DNA from: Pseudarthrobacter oxydans
GTDB lineage: Bacteria; Actinomycetota; Actinomycetes; Actinomycetales; Micrococcaceae
Assembly: GCF_030812335.1 (NCBI RefSeq)
Contig: NZ_JAUSSN010000001.1
Location: 186,001 to 250,000 of the forward strand
Reading direction: 5' to 3'
DNA: 64,000 bases
Within the stretch, counting starts at the first letter, position 1. Each line of letters opens with the position of its first letter. A program made the position numbers and the translations under genes. The notes under the pieces are model-generated. The model worked only from the letters and a program-made list of their open reading frames with translations. It ran no database searches and was not told where the DNA came from. Positions 44,302 through 53,262 of this stretch are shown piece after piece.

Positions 44302-45369
44302 CTAACGTTCCGCGATTTCGGCTGCGGCTTCCAGATAGGACAGGGCACCGCTGGATGAGGGATCGTAAGTCATCACGGTCTGCTGGTAGCTGGGAGCTTC
44401 AGAAATACGCACAGAACGGGGGACCACGGCGCCGAGAACCTGCTCGGGGAAGTGTTCCCGCACCTCGGCCGCCACCTGGGCGGCGAGGTTTGTGCGGCCA
44501 TCGTACATGGTCAACAGGATCGTGGAGACGACCAGGTCCGCGTTCAAGTGCTTCTGGATCATTTCGATGTTCTTCAGCAGCTGGCTCAAACCCTCCAGGG
44601 CGTAATACTCGCACTGGATCGGGATGAGCACCTCGCTGGCTGCACAGAAGGCGTTGACGGTCAGCAGCCCCAGGCTCGGCGGGCAGTCGATAAAAATGTA
44701 GTCCAGCCGCTCCTCACCGTTCTTCGCCCGCTCCTTGGCGTACACATCAATCGCCCGGCGGAGACGCTGCTCGCGAGCAACGAGGCTGACCAGTTCAATC
44801 TCGGCGCCGGCGAGGTGGATGGTCGCGGGCGCGCAGATCAGCTTGGCGATGTCCGGGCAGGGCGCCACAACGTCCTGCAACGGGATGTCGTTGATGAGCA
44901 CATCGTAGATGCTGTCAACGTCGGCGTGGTGTTCAATTCCCAGGGCAGTCGAGGCATTGCCCTGCGGATCGATGTCGATGACCAGCACATTCAAGCCTGC
45001 GGCGGCCAGAGCGGCGGCGATGTTGACCGTGGTGGTCGTCTTGCCCACTCCACCCTTTTGGTTGGAGACGGTGAAGATGCGCGTCTTCTCCGGCTTCGGA
45101 AGTGGGCGGCCCAGGAGGCGTTCCCGGCGTTTGTTCTCATGGGCGAGCTCGCGGGCGATGGGGCTGGAGTCGTCTATGGAATCCAGTACGGTCGCGGGGC
45201 CGGCAACAGATGTTTCACGTGAAACGCCTGCCATGCCGGTGGTCTTCGCAACCGATGTGGTGCGATTTCCGGAGTAGGCGGGAGCGACTGCGGGCGCAGC
45301 GAAGGCCCGTGCGGACCCCAGGGACACAAACGGGGGAATCCGTTGTGTGGAGGCTTCGCTACTGGTCAC
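44302..45369 (-). CDS. parA: chromosome-partitioning ATPase ParA
   Basis: A 355-residue ParA/Soj ATPase that moves ParB-parS complexes. The deviant Walker A KGGVGKTTT lies at 105-113, followed by LVIDIDPQGNASTALG and YIFIDCPPSLGLLT. The N-terminal 95 residues are an extension without a known fold; a parS site within it encodes GVSRETS at about 48-54. The GTG start has no clear ribosome-binding site, so a later start is possible. It is co-oriented with rsmG and parB. Confidence 0.95.
   Translation of the reverse strand: MTSSEASTQRIPPFVSLGSARAFAAPAVAPAYSGNRTTSVAKTTGMAGVSRETSVAGPATVLDSIDDSSPIARELAHENKRRERLLGRPLPKPEKTRIFTVSNQKGGVGKTTTTVNIAAALAAAGLNVLVIDIDPQGNASTALGIEHHADVDSIYDVLINDIPLQDVVAPCPDIAKLICAPATIHLAGAEIELVSLVAREQRLRRAIDVYAKERAKNGEERLDYIFIDCPPSLGLLTVNAFCAASEVLIPIQCEYYALEGLSQLLKNIEMIQKHLNADLVVSTILLTMYDGRTNLAAQVAAEVREHFPEQVLGAVVPRSVRISEAPSYQQTVMTYDPSSSGALSYLEAAAEIAER
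45212..45225. other. parS site 12 inside parA
   Basis: Exact GTTTCACGTGAAAC within the parA coding region, read on the minus strand as the codons for VSRET. It is the only parS in a recognised gene here. Confidence 0.9.
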
Positions 45370-45454
45370 TGTGACACACTCACTCTCGTTCGGCTGTTCT
45401 GCCGGTTACTAGCCTAACCTCTTACCCTTGGCGTCCGAGGGCAACGGGCTGATG

Positions 45455-46105
45455 CTAGGCAATCTTTTGAGGCTTATTCACAACGATTCGGACTACGGTT
45501 GTGGGTTCTTCGAGGAGGTCCTCGCCCACTAGTACAACGGAAGTCTGCGTACCGCCAAGCTTCCGGATCACCTTGGCGGCCTTTTCGATTTCCTCGCCGG
45601 CGCTGCGTCCTTTGATCGCGACAACTTCACCTTTGCCCGCCAGCAGCGGAATGGTCAGTCCTGCGAGGTTGGCGAGGGCGGAAACGGCGCGTGCCGTGAC
45701 GACGTCGGCGTTCACCATACCAACCGCAAGCTCGGCGCGGGTGCGCATGATCGTGACGTTGTCGAGGCCGAGGTCATCCACGACTTCCTGGAGCCAGATG
45801 ACACGGCGTTCGAGGGGTTCGATCAGGGTCAGTTCCAGGTCCGGTCGGGCAATGGCCAGGCACAGTCCGGGAAGGCCGGCGCCGCTGCCGACGTCGGCCA
45901 CATGGCTTCCCTCGGCAATCTGGCTCTCGATGACGGCACAGTTCAGCACGTGCCGGCTCCACAGCCGGGGCACTTCGCGGGGCCCAATCAGGCCCCGCTC
46001 CGTTCCGGATGTGGCCAAATGTTCCACATAGCGCTTGGCCAGGTCCAGCCGGTCCCCAAAGATCTTCTCGGCTGCCTGCAGTTCGGCGGGGGTAATTTCA
46101 ACCAT
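45455..46105 (-). CDS. rsmG: 16S rRNA (guanine-527-N7)-methyltransferase RsmG
   Basis: A 216-residue SAM-dependent methyltransferase (GidB) for G527 of 16S rRNA. VADVGSGAGLPGLCLAIARPDLELTLIEP is the SAM-binding motif I region, followed by RRVIWLQEVVDDLGL. The ATG at 46105 is preceded in frame by TTG at 46108, which cannot be excluded. It stands between jag and parA as in most bacteria. Loss of this enzyme gives low-level streptomycin resistance in known species. Confidence 0.95.
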   Translation of the reverse strand: MVEITPAELQAAEKIFGDRLDLAKRYVEHLATSGTERGLIGPREVPRLWSRHVLNCAVIESQIAEGSHVADVGSGAGLPGLCLAIARPDLELTLIEPLERRVIWLQEVVDDLGLDNVTIMRTRAELAVGMVNADVVTARAVSALANLAGLTIPLLAGKGEVVAIKGRSAGEEIEKAAKVIRKLGGTQTSVVLVGEDLLEEPTTVVRIVVNKPQKIA

Positions 46106-46122
46106 CAAGCTGTCCGGCGTCT

Positions 46123-46740
46123 TCAGTCTGCGGAAACGACGATGTGGCGGTCGGCGCCTTCGCCTTCGGACTCGCTGATGAGCCCCAGGTCGGCAACGGC
46201 GTCGTGCACAATCTTTCGTTCGTAGGCGCTCATCGGTGCCAGAGCCACGGTCTCGCCGGATTCTTTCACGGAGGCGACGGCGTCTTCGGCTATCTTCTGC
46301 AGCTCGCCGGCACGCTCCGAGCGGTAGCCGTTGATGTCCAGCACGAGCCGGGAGCGGTTTTCCGTCGCGGACAGCACGGCAAGCCGGGTCAGCTCCTGCA
46401 GTGCTTCGAGAACTTCGCCGTCCTTGCCGACGAGGCTGTCGAGGCCTGCTGATTCTTCCTCAGCGACGATCGAGATGTAGGTGCGCCCGTTGCGTACTTC
46501 AATGTCGATGTCGCCGTCGATGTCGGCAATGTCCAGCAGTTCCTCGAGGTAGTCCGCTGCGACGTCGCCTTCTTCTTCCAGGCGGCTGGCGGAAGTGCCC
46601 TTGTCCTCGGAACCCTCGGAATCTTCGGCTCCGGCGCCTGACTCAACGTCCTGCCCGGTATCCTGGACTGCACTCAGGGCGTCGTCCTGCTCTTCGATGG
46701 CTTCGGCGGAAATAGCGTGTTCGGTGCTCTCGGCGGACAT
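46123..46740 (-). CDS. jag: RNA-binding protein KhpB (Jag/SpoIIIJ-associated)
   Basis: A 205-residue protein with an acidic, disordered N-terminus (to about residue 70), a KH domain (VRNGRTYISIVAEEESAGLDSLVGKDGEVLEALQ) and a C-terminal R3H domain (MSAYERKIVHDAVADL). It binds RNA and in Gram-positives affects cell division and elongation. It overlaps the yidC stop by one base (TAATG), so it is translationally coupled to yidC, the conserved arrangement. Confidence 0.94.
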   Translation of the reverse strand: MSAESTEHAISAEAIEEQDDALSAVQDTGQDVESGAGAEDSEGSEDKGTSASRLEEEGDVAADYLEELLDIADIDGDIDIEVRNGRTYISIVAEEESAGLDSLVGKDGEVLEALQELTRLAVLSATENRSRLVLDINGYRSERAGELQKIAEDAVASVKESGETVALAPMSAYERKIVHDAVADLGLISESEGEGADRHIVVSAD

Positions 46741-47720
46741 TACTTCCTCTTCCTGTTCTTGCGTTGTGGCTGGACGCGCTGGCTCTTGGCCACCAGGGCC
46801 GCGGCGGCGGCAGCTTCAGCGGCCTCGGCCTCGGCCTTCTTGGCGCCCGTCAGCGGCAACGCCGGCAGGCCCTTGGCGGCACGGCGCTCGGCCAGGGCCT
46901 TGGCCGCCGGGGATCCCGGAGTCGGCATGCGACGGATCACGAAGAACTGCTGTGCCATGGTCCAGAGGTTGGTGGTGGTCCAGTAAATGAGGACGCCGAT
47001 GGGGAAGTTGATGCCGCCCACGCCGAAGACGATCGGCAGCACATACAGCATCATCTTCTGCTGTTTCATGAACGGGCTGGCCATGGCCTCTTCGGACATG
47101 TTCTTGGCCATGATCTGCTTCTGCGTGATGAACTGCGAGGCCGTCATGGCCAGGATCATCACGATCGAGAGAATCCACACCGCGACCACGTTGCCGCCGG
47201 GAGGAGTGCCGTGCAGCAGGGTGGCGGAAAGCGGGGCGCCGAAGATGCTGGACTCGTCGAACTGCACCACTTGCTCGTGGCTCATGGCGCCGATGCCCTT
47301 GCCGCTGTCCGCCGCCGTCGTAATGCCGGACAGCACGGTGAAGAGGGCGAAGAAGAACGGCATCTGGATCAGCATGGGCAGGCACGCCGAGAACGGGTTG
47401 GTGCCGTGCTTCTTGTACATGGCCATCTGTTCCTGGGCCATGGCCTGGCGGGACAGCTGGTCGGTCTTGCCCTTGTACTTGTCCTGCAGCTTCTTCAGAT
47501 CCGGCTGCAGGAGCTGCATGCCGCGCTGGGCCTTGATCTGCTTGACGAACACGGGAATCAGGGCGGCGCGGATCACCAGCACCAGCCCGATGATGGACAG
47601 CGTCCACGTCCAGCCGTTGGCGGCGGGCATGCCGATGGCGCTCAGGCCATCGTGGAAGACCACCATGATGGCGGATACAAGCCACTTGAACGGAAACATG
47701 ATTGTTTCAAAGAAATCCAT
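46740..47720 (-). CDS. yidC: membrane protein insertase YidC
   Basis: A 326-residue Oxa1/YidC-family insertase with five predicted TM helices. Features include FKWLVSAIMVVFHDGLSAIG at the N-terminus, the charged coiled loop QIKAQRGMQLLQPDLKKLQDKYKGK, and LPMLIQMPFFFALFTVLSG. The C-terminal tail is Lys/Arg-rich (QPQRKNRKRK), typical for ribosome contact. It lacks the large periplasmic P1 domain of Gram-negatives. It stands between yidD and jag in the conserved rpmH cluster. Confidence 0.96.
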   Translation of the reverse strand: MDFFETIMFPFKWLVSAIMVVFHDGLSAIGMPAANGWTWTLSIIGLVLVIRAALIPVFVKQIKAQRGMQLLQPDLKKLQDKYKGKTDQLSRQAMAQEQMAMYKKHGTNPFSACLPMLIQMPFFFALFTVLSGITTAADSGKGIGAMSHEQVVQFDESSIFGAPLSATLLHGTPPGGNVVAVWILSIVMILAMTASQFITQKQIMAKNMSEEAMASPFMKQQKMMLYVLPIVFGVGGINFPIGVLIYWTTTNLWTMAQQFFVIRRMPTPGSPAAKALAERRAAKGLPALPLTGAKKAEAEAAEAAAAAALVAKSQRVQPQRKNRKRK

Positions 47721-47736
47721 ACGATATCCCTATTCG

Positions 47737-48132
47737 TTAGGCCGCAGAGCGGCCTTCTCCATCAGTCTGAGCAGCCAGGTACTTGTCCGGATTGTTCAGC
47801 ACAACAATTGTGGGGGTTCGGTCTGCGGGCCACTCGCAGTTACCGGCGGGGACATGGTCCACACCGCCGGCATTCCAGGGATGGCAGCGCACCAGACGCT
47901 TGGCCGCCAGCCAGCTTCCCTTGACCGCGCCGTGGACCGTGATCGCCTCAAGGGCGTAAGCCGAGCAGCTGGGGAAGAAGCGGCAAACCTGGCCGTAGAG
48001 CGGTGAGATCACCTTGCGGTACGCCAGGAGCAACAGGATGAGGATATTGCGGGGCAAGTTCCAGAGCGCCCGGCCCAGCCATACTGCTGCGGATTTTGAA
48101 GGAGGGACGACGGCGGCAGTTAAGTTACGCAC
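47737..48132 (-). CDS. yidD: membrane protein insertion efficiency factor YidD
   Basis: A 131-residue protein of the YidD (haemolysin-like alpha domain) family: [28 protein letters not shown] and [21 protein letters not shown], with the typical Cys residues. The C-terminal tail after about residue 95 is longer than in short family members. A GTG start overlaps rnpA by eight bases. It assists YidC-dependent insertion. Confidence 0.95.
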   Translation of the reverse strand: MRNLTAAVVPPSKSAAVWLGRALWNLPRNILILLLLAYRKVISPLYGQVCRFFPSCSAYALEAITVHGAVKGSWLAAKRLVRCHPWNAGGVDHVPAGNCEWPADRTPTIVVLNNPDKYLAAQTDGEGRSAA

Positions 48133-48535
48133 GCGGGGTCCCTTCCTGTGTTGTCTCGTAAGAAACTGAAGAAGCAGCCTTCGGAAGGCGGCTGCCCAGT
48201 CGTTTCATGTTGCTTTCCAAGGCAGCGTCATAGTCTGACCGCAGCTGCTCGAAGCTGGCGCCCGCCGCGGCGGGCAGGGCCCGGACCACGATCGCGAACC
48301 CGCTGCCGTACTGCTGCAACGACAAGGCGCCGACTTCTCTCAGTCTCCTCTTAACGAGGTTCCTGACAACAGCGTTCCCGACACTCTTGGAAACGATGAA
48401 TCCGATCCGGCTTGGTTCATCGGCAGCGAGAGCTGCCGTATATAACACTACGTTCCGGCGTCCATTGCGGACACCGGAACGTACGGTTGTTGAAAAATCG
48501 GTTGATGTCCTCAGACGGTTGCGGGTGGCCAGCAC
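48125..48535 (-). CDS. rnpA: ribonuclease P protein component
   Basis: A 136-residue RnpA that helps the RNase P RNA process the 5' ends of tRNAs. The hallmark RNR motif region is visible as [16 protein letters not shown] after [11 protein letters not shown]. The GTG start follows GTGTAAAG directly, with poor spacing. It is between rpmH and yidD, the universal order. Confidence 0.95.
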   Translation of the reverse strand: MLATRNRLRTSTDFSTTVRSGVRNGRRNVVLYTAALAADEPSRIGFIVSKSVGNAVVRNLVKRRLREVGALSLQQYGSGFAIVVRALPAAAGASFEQLRSDYDAALESNMKRLGSRLPKAASSVSYETTQEGTPRA

Positions 48536-48576
48536 CTTTACACTCGCACAGGGATGTGGACCGACGAGTCAGTTAT

Positions 48577-48714
48577 TTAGGCCGACAGCTCGGTGCGACC
48601 CTTGCCACGACGGGCTGCCAGGATGGCACGGCCGGCACGGGTACGCATACGAAGGCGGAAGCCGTGCTTCTTGGCTCGACGGCGGTTATTCGGCTGAAAA
48701 GTCCGCTTGCTCAC
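48577..48714 (-). CDS. rpmH: 50S ribosomal protein L34
   Basis: A 45-residue L34: [19 protein letters not shown] through GRTELSA, highly basic and colinear with the family along its whole length. The start is GTG. It leads the rpmH-rnpA-yidD-yidC-jag-rsmG series on the minus strand, diverging from dnaA across an oriC spacer. Confidence 0.97.
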   Translation of the reverse strand: MSKRTFQPNNRRRAKKHGFRLRMRTRAGRAILAARRGKGRTELSA

Positions 48715-49177
48715 GTTAGTTACTCCAGTGGGATCAAAGGTGCGCCCACCCGATCAAGGGGAAGAACTGGTCGACGCTAAGTTTTGTATGTGCCGCTTCC
48801 CTCGACTCGCAAGACGCTGGGCGTCGGGTGAGATTCAAATGAGGCGAAAAGCGTACACATGGGACTTCACAACGTTAGGGCTTGCCGCCCTCCCGAGTCA
48901 AACCGGGGGTCGCGCCGCAGACTTTCCACAGTTGTGGCTAAGTGCCGCTCCAGCCTGTGGATGAAGTGCGTCACGGGCCCCGTTTTCGAACTACACCGGT
49001 GTGATTATCCACAGGACAGATCCCAGCTATCTTCTGGCCTTTTCATCCCCTACAGTGGCTCAGTAACCCATTATCCACGGACTGTGCATAACCCTGTGGA
49101 TTATCCGGGGGTCCGGTGCGCTGGATCGACCGCGCGGCTGCAGGTAATGAAGGCAAGCAAGTTTGAGGAACTGATTG
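48715..49177. other. oriC spacer, rpmH-dnaA side
   Basis: No gene is seen. DnaA boxes and near-matches: CTTTCCACA 48922, TGTGGCTAA 48933, TGTGGATGA 48956, TTATCCACA 49005, TTATCCACG 49071, TGTGCATAA 49083 and TGTGGATTA 49095. The last three starts are 12 bp apart. Promoters for rpmH and dnaA must lie here too, but I could not fix them. Confidence 0.85.
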
Positions 49178-50599
49178 ATGACAGTAGACGAAGCCAACCA
49201 AGCCAACACTGTCGGAAGTTCCTGGCGGCGGGTCGTGAGCCTGCTGGAGAACGACCACCGTGTGTCACCGCGGCAGCGTGGCTTCGTCATCCTCGCCCAG
49301 GCCCAGGGCCTGATCGGGTCCACCCTGCTGGTGGCCGTACCAAATGAGCTCACCCGCGAGGTACTGCAGACGCAGGTGAAGGAAGCCCTCGACGACGCCC
49401 TCCGGAGCGTGTTCTCCGACGAAATCCGGTGCGCGATCGACGTCGACACCGATCTCGTGCCGCTTCACACGGAGCCGGAACCCGCCGTCGAGCTGTCCCT
49501 GGCTGCCGACCCCTCGGTGGAACTGAAGCCGCAGCCGATGCTGCCCAGCACCTCCCACGAATTTGGCCGGCTCAATCCAAAGTATGTTTTCGACACCTTC
49601 GTGATCGGTTCCTCCAACCGCTTCGCCCACGCCGCCGCCGTCGCCGTGGCCGAAGCGCCGGCCAAGGCCTACAACCCCCTCTTCATCTACGGTGACTCCG
49701 GACTCGGCAAGACCCACCTGCTCCACGCAATCGGCCACTATGCCCGCCGGCTCTACAGCGGGATCCGGGTCCGGTACGTGAACTCCGAAGAATTCACCAA
49801 CGACTTCATCAACTCCATCCGTGACGATGAAGGCACCAGCTTCAAGACGACGTACCGCAACGTGGATGTCCTGCTGATCGATGACATCCAGTTCCTGGCC
49901 GGCAAGGACCGGACGTTGGAGGAGTTCTTCCACACCTTCAACGCGTTGCACAACAACAACAAGCAGGTGGTCATCACCTCCGACCAGCCGCCCAAGCTGC
50001 TCGCCGGCTTCGAGGACCGGATGAAGTCGCGGTTCGAATGGGGCCTGCTGACGGACATCCAGCCGCCGGAACTCGAAACCCGGATCGCAATCCTTCGCAA
50101 GAAGGCCCTCAGCGAGGGCCTGTCCGCCCCGGACGATGCCCTGGAATACATCGCCTCGAAGATCTCCAGCAACATCCGCGAACTCGAGGGCGCGCTGATC
50201 CGCGTCACGGCCTTCGCCAGCCTCAACCGCCAGCCGGTCGACGTCGCCCTGGCCGAGATGGTGCTCAAGGACCTCATCACCGATGACGGGGCCCAGGAGA
50301 TCACCTCCGCGCAGATCCTCACCCAGACCGCCGACTACTTCAAGCTCAGCATGGAAGAACTCTGCAGCAAGTCCCGGACCAGGACCCTGGTGACCGCCCG
50401 GCAGATCGCGATGTATCTGTGCCGCGAGCTCACGGACATGTCCCTGCCCAAGATCGGCCAGGAGCTCGGCGGCCGCGACCACACCACGGTTATCCACGCG
50501 GACCGCAAGATCCGTGAGCTGATGGCCGAGCGCCGGGTGATTTACAACCAGGTGACCGAGCTGACCAACCGGATCAAGCAGCAGCAGCGTAATTCCTGA
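49178..50599 (+). CDS. dnaA: chromosomal replication initiator DnaA
   Basis: A 473-residue initiator. The N-terminal DnaB/DiaA-interacting domain is followed by a variable linker (to about 125), AAA+ core with GDSGLGKTHLLHAIG near 171 and VLLIDDIQFLAGK near 234, and domain IV with ELGGRDHTTVIHADRKI for DnaA-box recognition. The ATG at 49178 has GAGGAA upstream; an in-frame TTG directly before it is less likely. It is flanked on both sides by DnaA-box spacers, as in most actinobacteria. Confidence 0.97.
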   Translation: MTVDEANQANTVGSSWRRVVSLLENDHRVSPRQRGFVILAQAQGLIGSTLLVAVPNELTREVLQTQVKEALDDALRSVFSDEIRCAIDVDTDLVPLHTEPEPAVELSLAADPSVELKPQPMLPSTSHEFGRLNPKYVFDTFVIGSSNRFAHAAAVAVAEAPAKAYNPLFIYGDSGLGKTHLLHAIGHYARRLYSGIRVRYVNSEEFTNDFINSIRDDEGTSFKTTYRNVDVLLIDDIQFLAGKDRTLEEFFHTFNALHNNNKQVVITSDQPPKLLAGFEDRMKSRFEWGLLTDIQPPELETRIAILRKKALSEGLSAPDDALEYIASKISSNIRELEGALIRVTAFASLNRQPVDVALAEMVLKDLITDDGAQEITSAQILTQTADYFKLSMEELCSKSRTRTLVTARQIAMYLCRELTDMSLPKIGQELGGRDHTTVIHADRKIRELMAERRVIYNQVTELTNRIKQQQRNS

Positions 50600-51132
50600 T
50601 CTGATTCCTGACCTGACCGGCCGCGCACTCTTACCTTATTAACAGGCACCTGTGGACAAGCCTGTGGATAGTTAAGGGGACAACTGCGGTTAATGGGCTT
50701 AAAACCCTTAAGGCGCCTGTGGATCACCGGGACCGCCAAAAATGTTATCCCCATCCACACCCTGTTTAAAACCTGCTCCGCCCACAGTCCATGAACAGGG
50801 CTTAACCGCGGAATCGCACCGCCAAACAGGGTTATCCACAGTATCCACAGCAGTTATTAACACTACTAATCCCTAGAAAATGAAATTCCCTCAAATAACA
50901 ACTTCGATCCGCACCCGCACCCAGCCCAGGACCGTCCCGGCCCCCGGCCGGAAACCGGCACCGGCCCGGCCGGGCCGAACCACACGGATGTAACCCGGGG
51001 ATGGGAGAATCACACTTCTTGCGGCTAAGCTGTCTGCAGTGTGTCCGTCCTGGACATCTTTTGTGATTCCCTGCCGGGCCCATGGCCCCGGCAACCAGCG
51101 ATGACAGCAGCAATGAAAGGCGGCACCCTTCC
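50600..51132. other. oriC spacer, dnaA-dnaN side
   Basis: No gene is seen. DnaA boxes and near-matches: TGTGGACAA 50651, TGTGGATAG 50663 (12 bp apart), TGTGGATCA 50718, TTATCCCCA 50745, CCATCCACA 50751, TTATCCACA 50832 and GTATCCACA 50841. An AT-rich stretch from about 50850 to 50900 could be the unwinding element. The dnaN promoter is presumably near 51010-51060. Confidence 0.85.
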
Positions 51133-52257
51133 GTGAAGTTCAGAGTCGAGCGGGACGTCCTGGCAGAAGCCGTGACCTGGGCAGCCCGGTCGCTGTCTCC
51201 GCGGCCGCCAGTACCCGTACTTTCGGGCCTGCTCCTCAAGGCTGAAGGCGGCACCGTCAGCCTCTCGAGCTTCGACTACGAAACTTCAGCCAGGCTCGAA
51301 ATCGCTGCCGACATCACCACCGAGGGCACGATCCTGGTTTCGGGACGCCTGCTGGCCGACATCTGCCGCAGCCTGCCGTCCGCACCGGTCGACATTGAAA
51401 CCGAGGGCAACAAAGTCACACTGAGCTGCCGTCGAAGCAGCTTCCACCTGGCCACCATGCCGGAAGCCGAGTACCCGCCGCTGCCGGCATTGCCGCCGAT
51501 CAGCGGCACCGTCCCGGGCGACTCGTTCGCCCAGGCCGTTTCCCAGGTGATCATCGCAGCGAGCAAGGACGACACCCTGCCGATCCTCACCGGCGTGCGG
51601 ATGGAGATCGAGGACGACCTCATCACGCTGCTGGCCACCGACCGTTACCGGCTCGCCATGCGCGAGGTCCCGTGGAAGCCCGTCACCCCGGGCATCTCCA
51701 CCAGCGCACTGGTCAAGGCCAAGACGCTCAACGAAGTCGCGAAGACCCTGGGCGGCAGCGGCGACATCAACCTTGCCCTCGCCGAAGACGACAGCCGGCT
51801 CATCGGGTTCGAAAGCGGCGGCCGCACCACGACGTCGCTGCTGGTTGACGGTGACTACCCCAAGATCCGCTCACTCTTCCCCGAATCCACCCCAATCCAC
51901 GCAACCGTGCAGACGTCGGAACTGGTCGAGGCAGTGCGCCGCGTCTCGCTCGTGGCCGAACGCAACACCCCGGTCCGGCTCGCCTTCACCCAGGGCCAGC
52001 TGCACCTCGACGCCGGAACGGGCGAAGACGCGCAGGCCTCGGAAGAACTCGAAGCCCAGCTCACCGGTGATGACATCACCGTGGCCTTCAACCCGCACTA
52101 CCTGATCGAGGGCTTGAGTGTCATCGAGACCAAGTTTGTGCGTTTCTCCTTCACGAGTGCCCCCAAGCCGGCCATGATCACGGCACAGCAAGAAGCCGAC
52201 GGCGAGGACCAGGGCGATTACCGCTACCTTGTTATGCCCGTCCGTCTGCCCAACTAG
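51133..52257 (+). CDS. dnaN: DNA polymerase III sliding clamp (beta subunit)
   Basis: A 374-residue clamp of three similar domains, beginning VKFRVERDVLAEAVTWAARSL. The longest frame starts at an ATG at 51082 but its first 17 residues are Ser/Asn/Arg-rich and unlike the family; the GTG at 51133 has AAAGGCGG upstream. The C-terminus YRYLVMPVRLPN is the standard ending. It follows dnaA across the oriC spacer. Confidence 0.96.
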   Translation: MKFRVERDVLAEAVTWAARSLSPRPPVPVLSGLLLKAEGGTVSLSSFDYETSARLEIAADITTEGTILVSGRLLADICRSLPSAPVDIETEGNKVTLSCRRSSFHLATMPEAEYPPLPALPPISGTVPGDSFAQAVSQVIIAASKDDTLPILTGVRMEIEDDLITLLATDRYRLAMREVPWKPVTPGISTSALVKAKTLNEVAKTLGGSGDINLALAEDDSRLIGFESGGRTTTSLLVDGDYPKIRSLFPESTPIHATVQTSELVEAVRRVSLVAERNTPVRLAFTQGQLHLDAGTGEDAQASEELEAQLTGDDITVAFNPHYLIEGLSVIETKFVRFSFTSAPKPAMITAQQEADGEDQGDYRYLVMPVRLPN

Positions 52258-52351
52258 CAGGCAGCTGGTTCCATCCTGATCCTGTGGAACGGCAAGCCCC
52301 GCCGGCTGCGCCACCGCCCGAAGCACCCCATCGCAGAAGAGAGTTCATACC

Positions 52352-53236
52352 GTGCACATCGGACTGATCGGCCTTGGAAAAATGGGTTTCAACATGCGCG
52401 AGCGGCTGCGCAAGGGTGGAATCGAAGTCACCGGTTTTGACCGCAACCCGGACGTCACCGACGTCGCGAGTGTGGATGAATTGATCGCCGCCCTGCCCGC
52501 CCCGCGCCTGCTTTGGGTGATGGTCCCGTCCGGAGAGATTACCGACGCCGTGATCACCGAACTGGGCTCCAAGCTCGACGCCGGCGACCTCGTGATCGAC
52601 GGCGGTAACTCCCGTTATACCGAGGACCAGAAACACGGTGCCGCGCTGGCCGAAAAGGGCATCCGGTTCGCCGACTGCGGGGTTTCCGGCGGAGTCTGGG
52701 GCCTTCAGAACGGCTACGGACTGATGGCCGGCGGGGACGCCGCGGACATTGAACACGCGATGCCTGTCTTCGATGTGCTTCGTCCCGAGGGCGACCGCGC
52801 CGACAGTTTCGTCCACGTCGGCGGCGTCGGCGCCGGCCACTACGCCAAAATGGTCCACAACGGCATCGAGTACGGGCTCATGCAGGCCTATGCCGAAGGC
52901 TACGAACTCCTTGCCGCCAAGGACATCGTCACGGACCTTCCCGGCACTTTCCGCGCCTGGCAGAAGGGAACCGTCGTGCGGTCCTGGCTGCTGGACCTCA
53001 TGGTCAAGGCCCTGGACGAGGACCCCGGCCTGGCCTCGATCGACGACTACGTCGAGGATTCCGGTGAGGGCCGCTGGACCGTGGAGGAGGCCATCGCCAA
53101 TGCTGTGCCGGCCCCGGCCATCACGGCAGCACTCTTTGCCCGCTTCTCCTCCCGCGAGGACAACTCGCCGGCAATGAAGATGGTTTCCGCGCTGCGCAAC
53201 CAGTTCGGCGGGCATGCGACCCGTCCGGCGAAATAG
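52352..53236 (+). CDS. gnd: 6-phosphogluconate dehydrogenase, short decarboxylating form
   Basis: A 294-residue protein: N-terminal Rossmann GLIGLGKMGFNMRERLRKG, catalytic CGVSGGVWGLQNGYGLMAGG and KMVHNGIEYGLMQAYAEGYE. It converts 6-phosphogluconate to ribulose 5-phosphate with CO2 and NAD(P)H. It is the short form (about 300 residues rather than 470), often NAD-preferring. Placement between dnaN and recF is common in actinobacteria. The GTG start follows AGAAGAGAG. Confidence 0.94.
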   Translation: MHIGLIGLGKMGFNMRERLRKGGIEVTGFDRNPDVTDVASVDELIAALPAPRLLWVMVPSGEITDAVITELGSKLDAGDLVIDGGNSRYTEDQKHGAALAEKGIRFADCGVSGGVWGLQNGYGLMAGGDAADIEHAMPVFDVLRPEGDRADSFVHVGGVGAGHYAKMVHNGIEYGLMQAYAEGYELLAAKDIVTDLPGTFRAWQKGTVVRSWLLDLMVKALDEDPGLASIDDYVEDSGEGRWTVEEAIANAVPAPAITAALFARFSSREDNSPAMKMVSALRNQFGGHATRPAK

Positions 53237-53262
53237 TCCTGCCCTGAAGTCCTGATCCCGGC

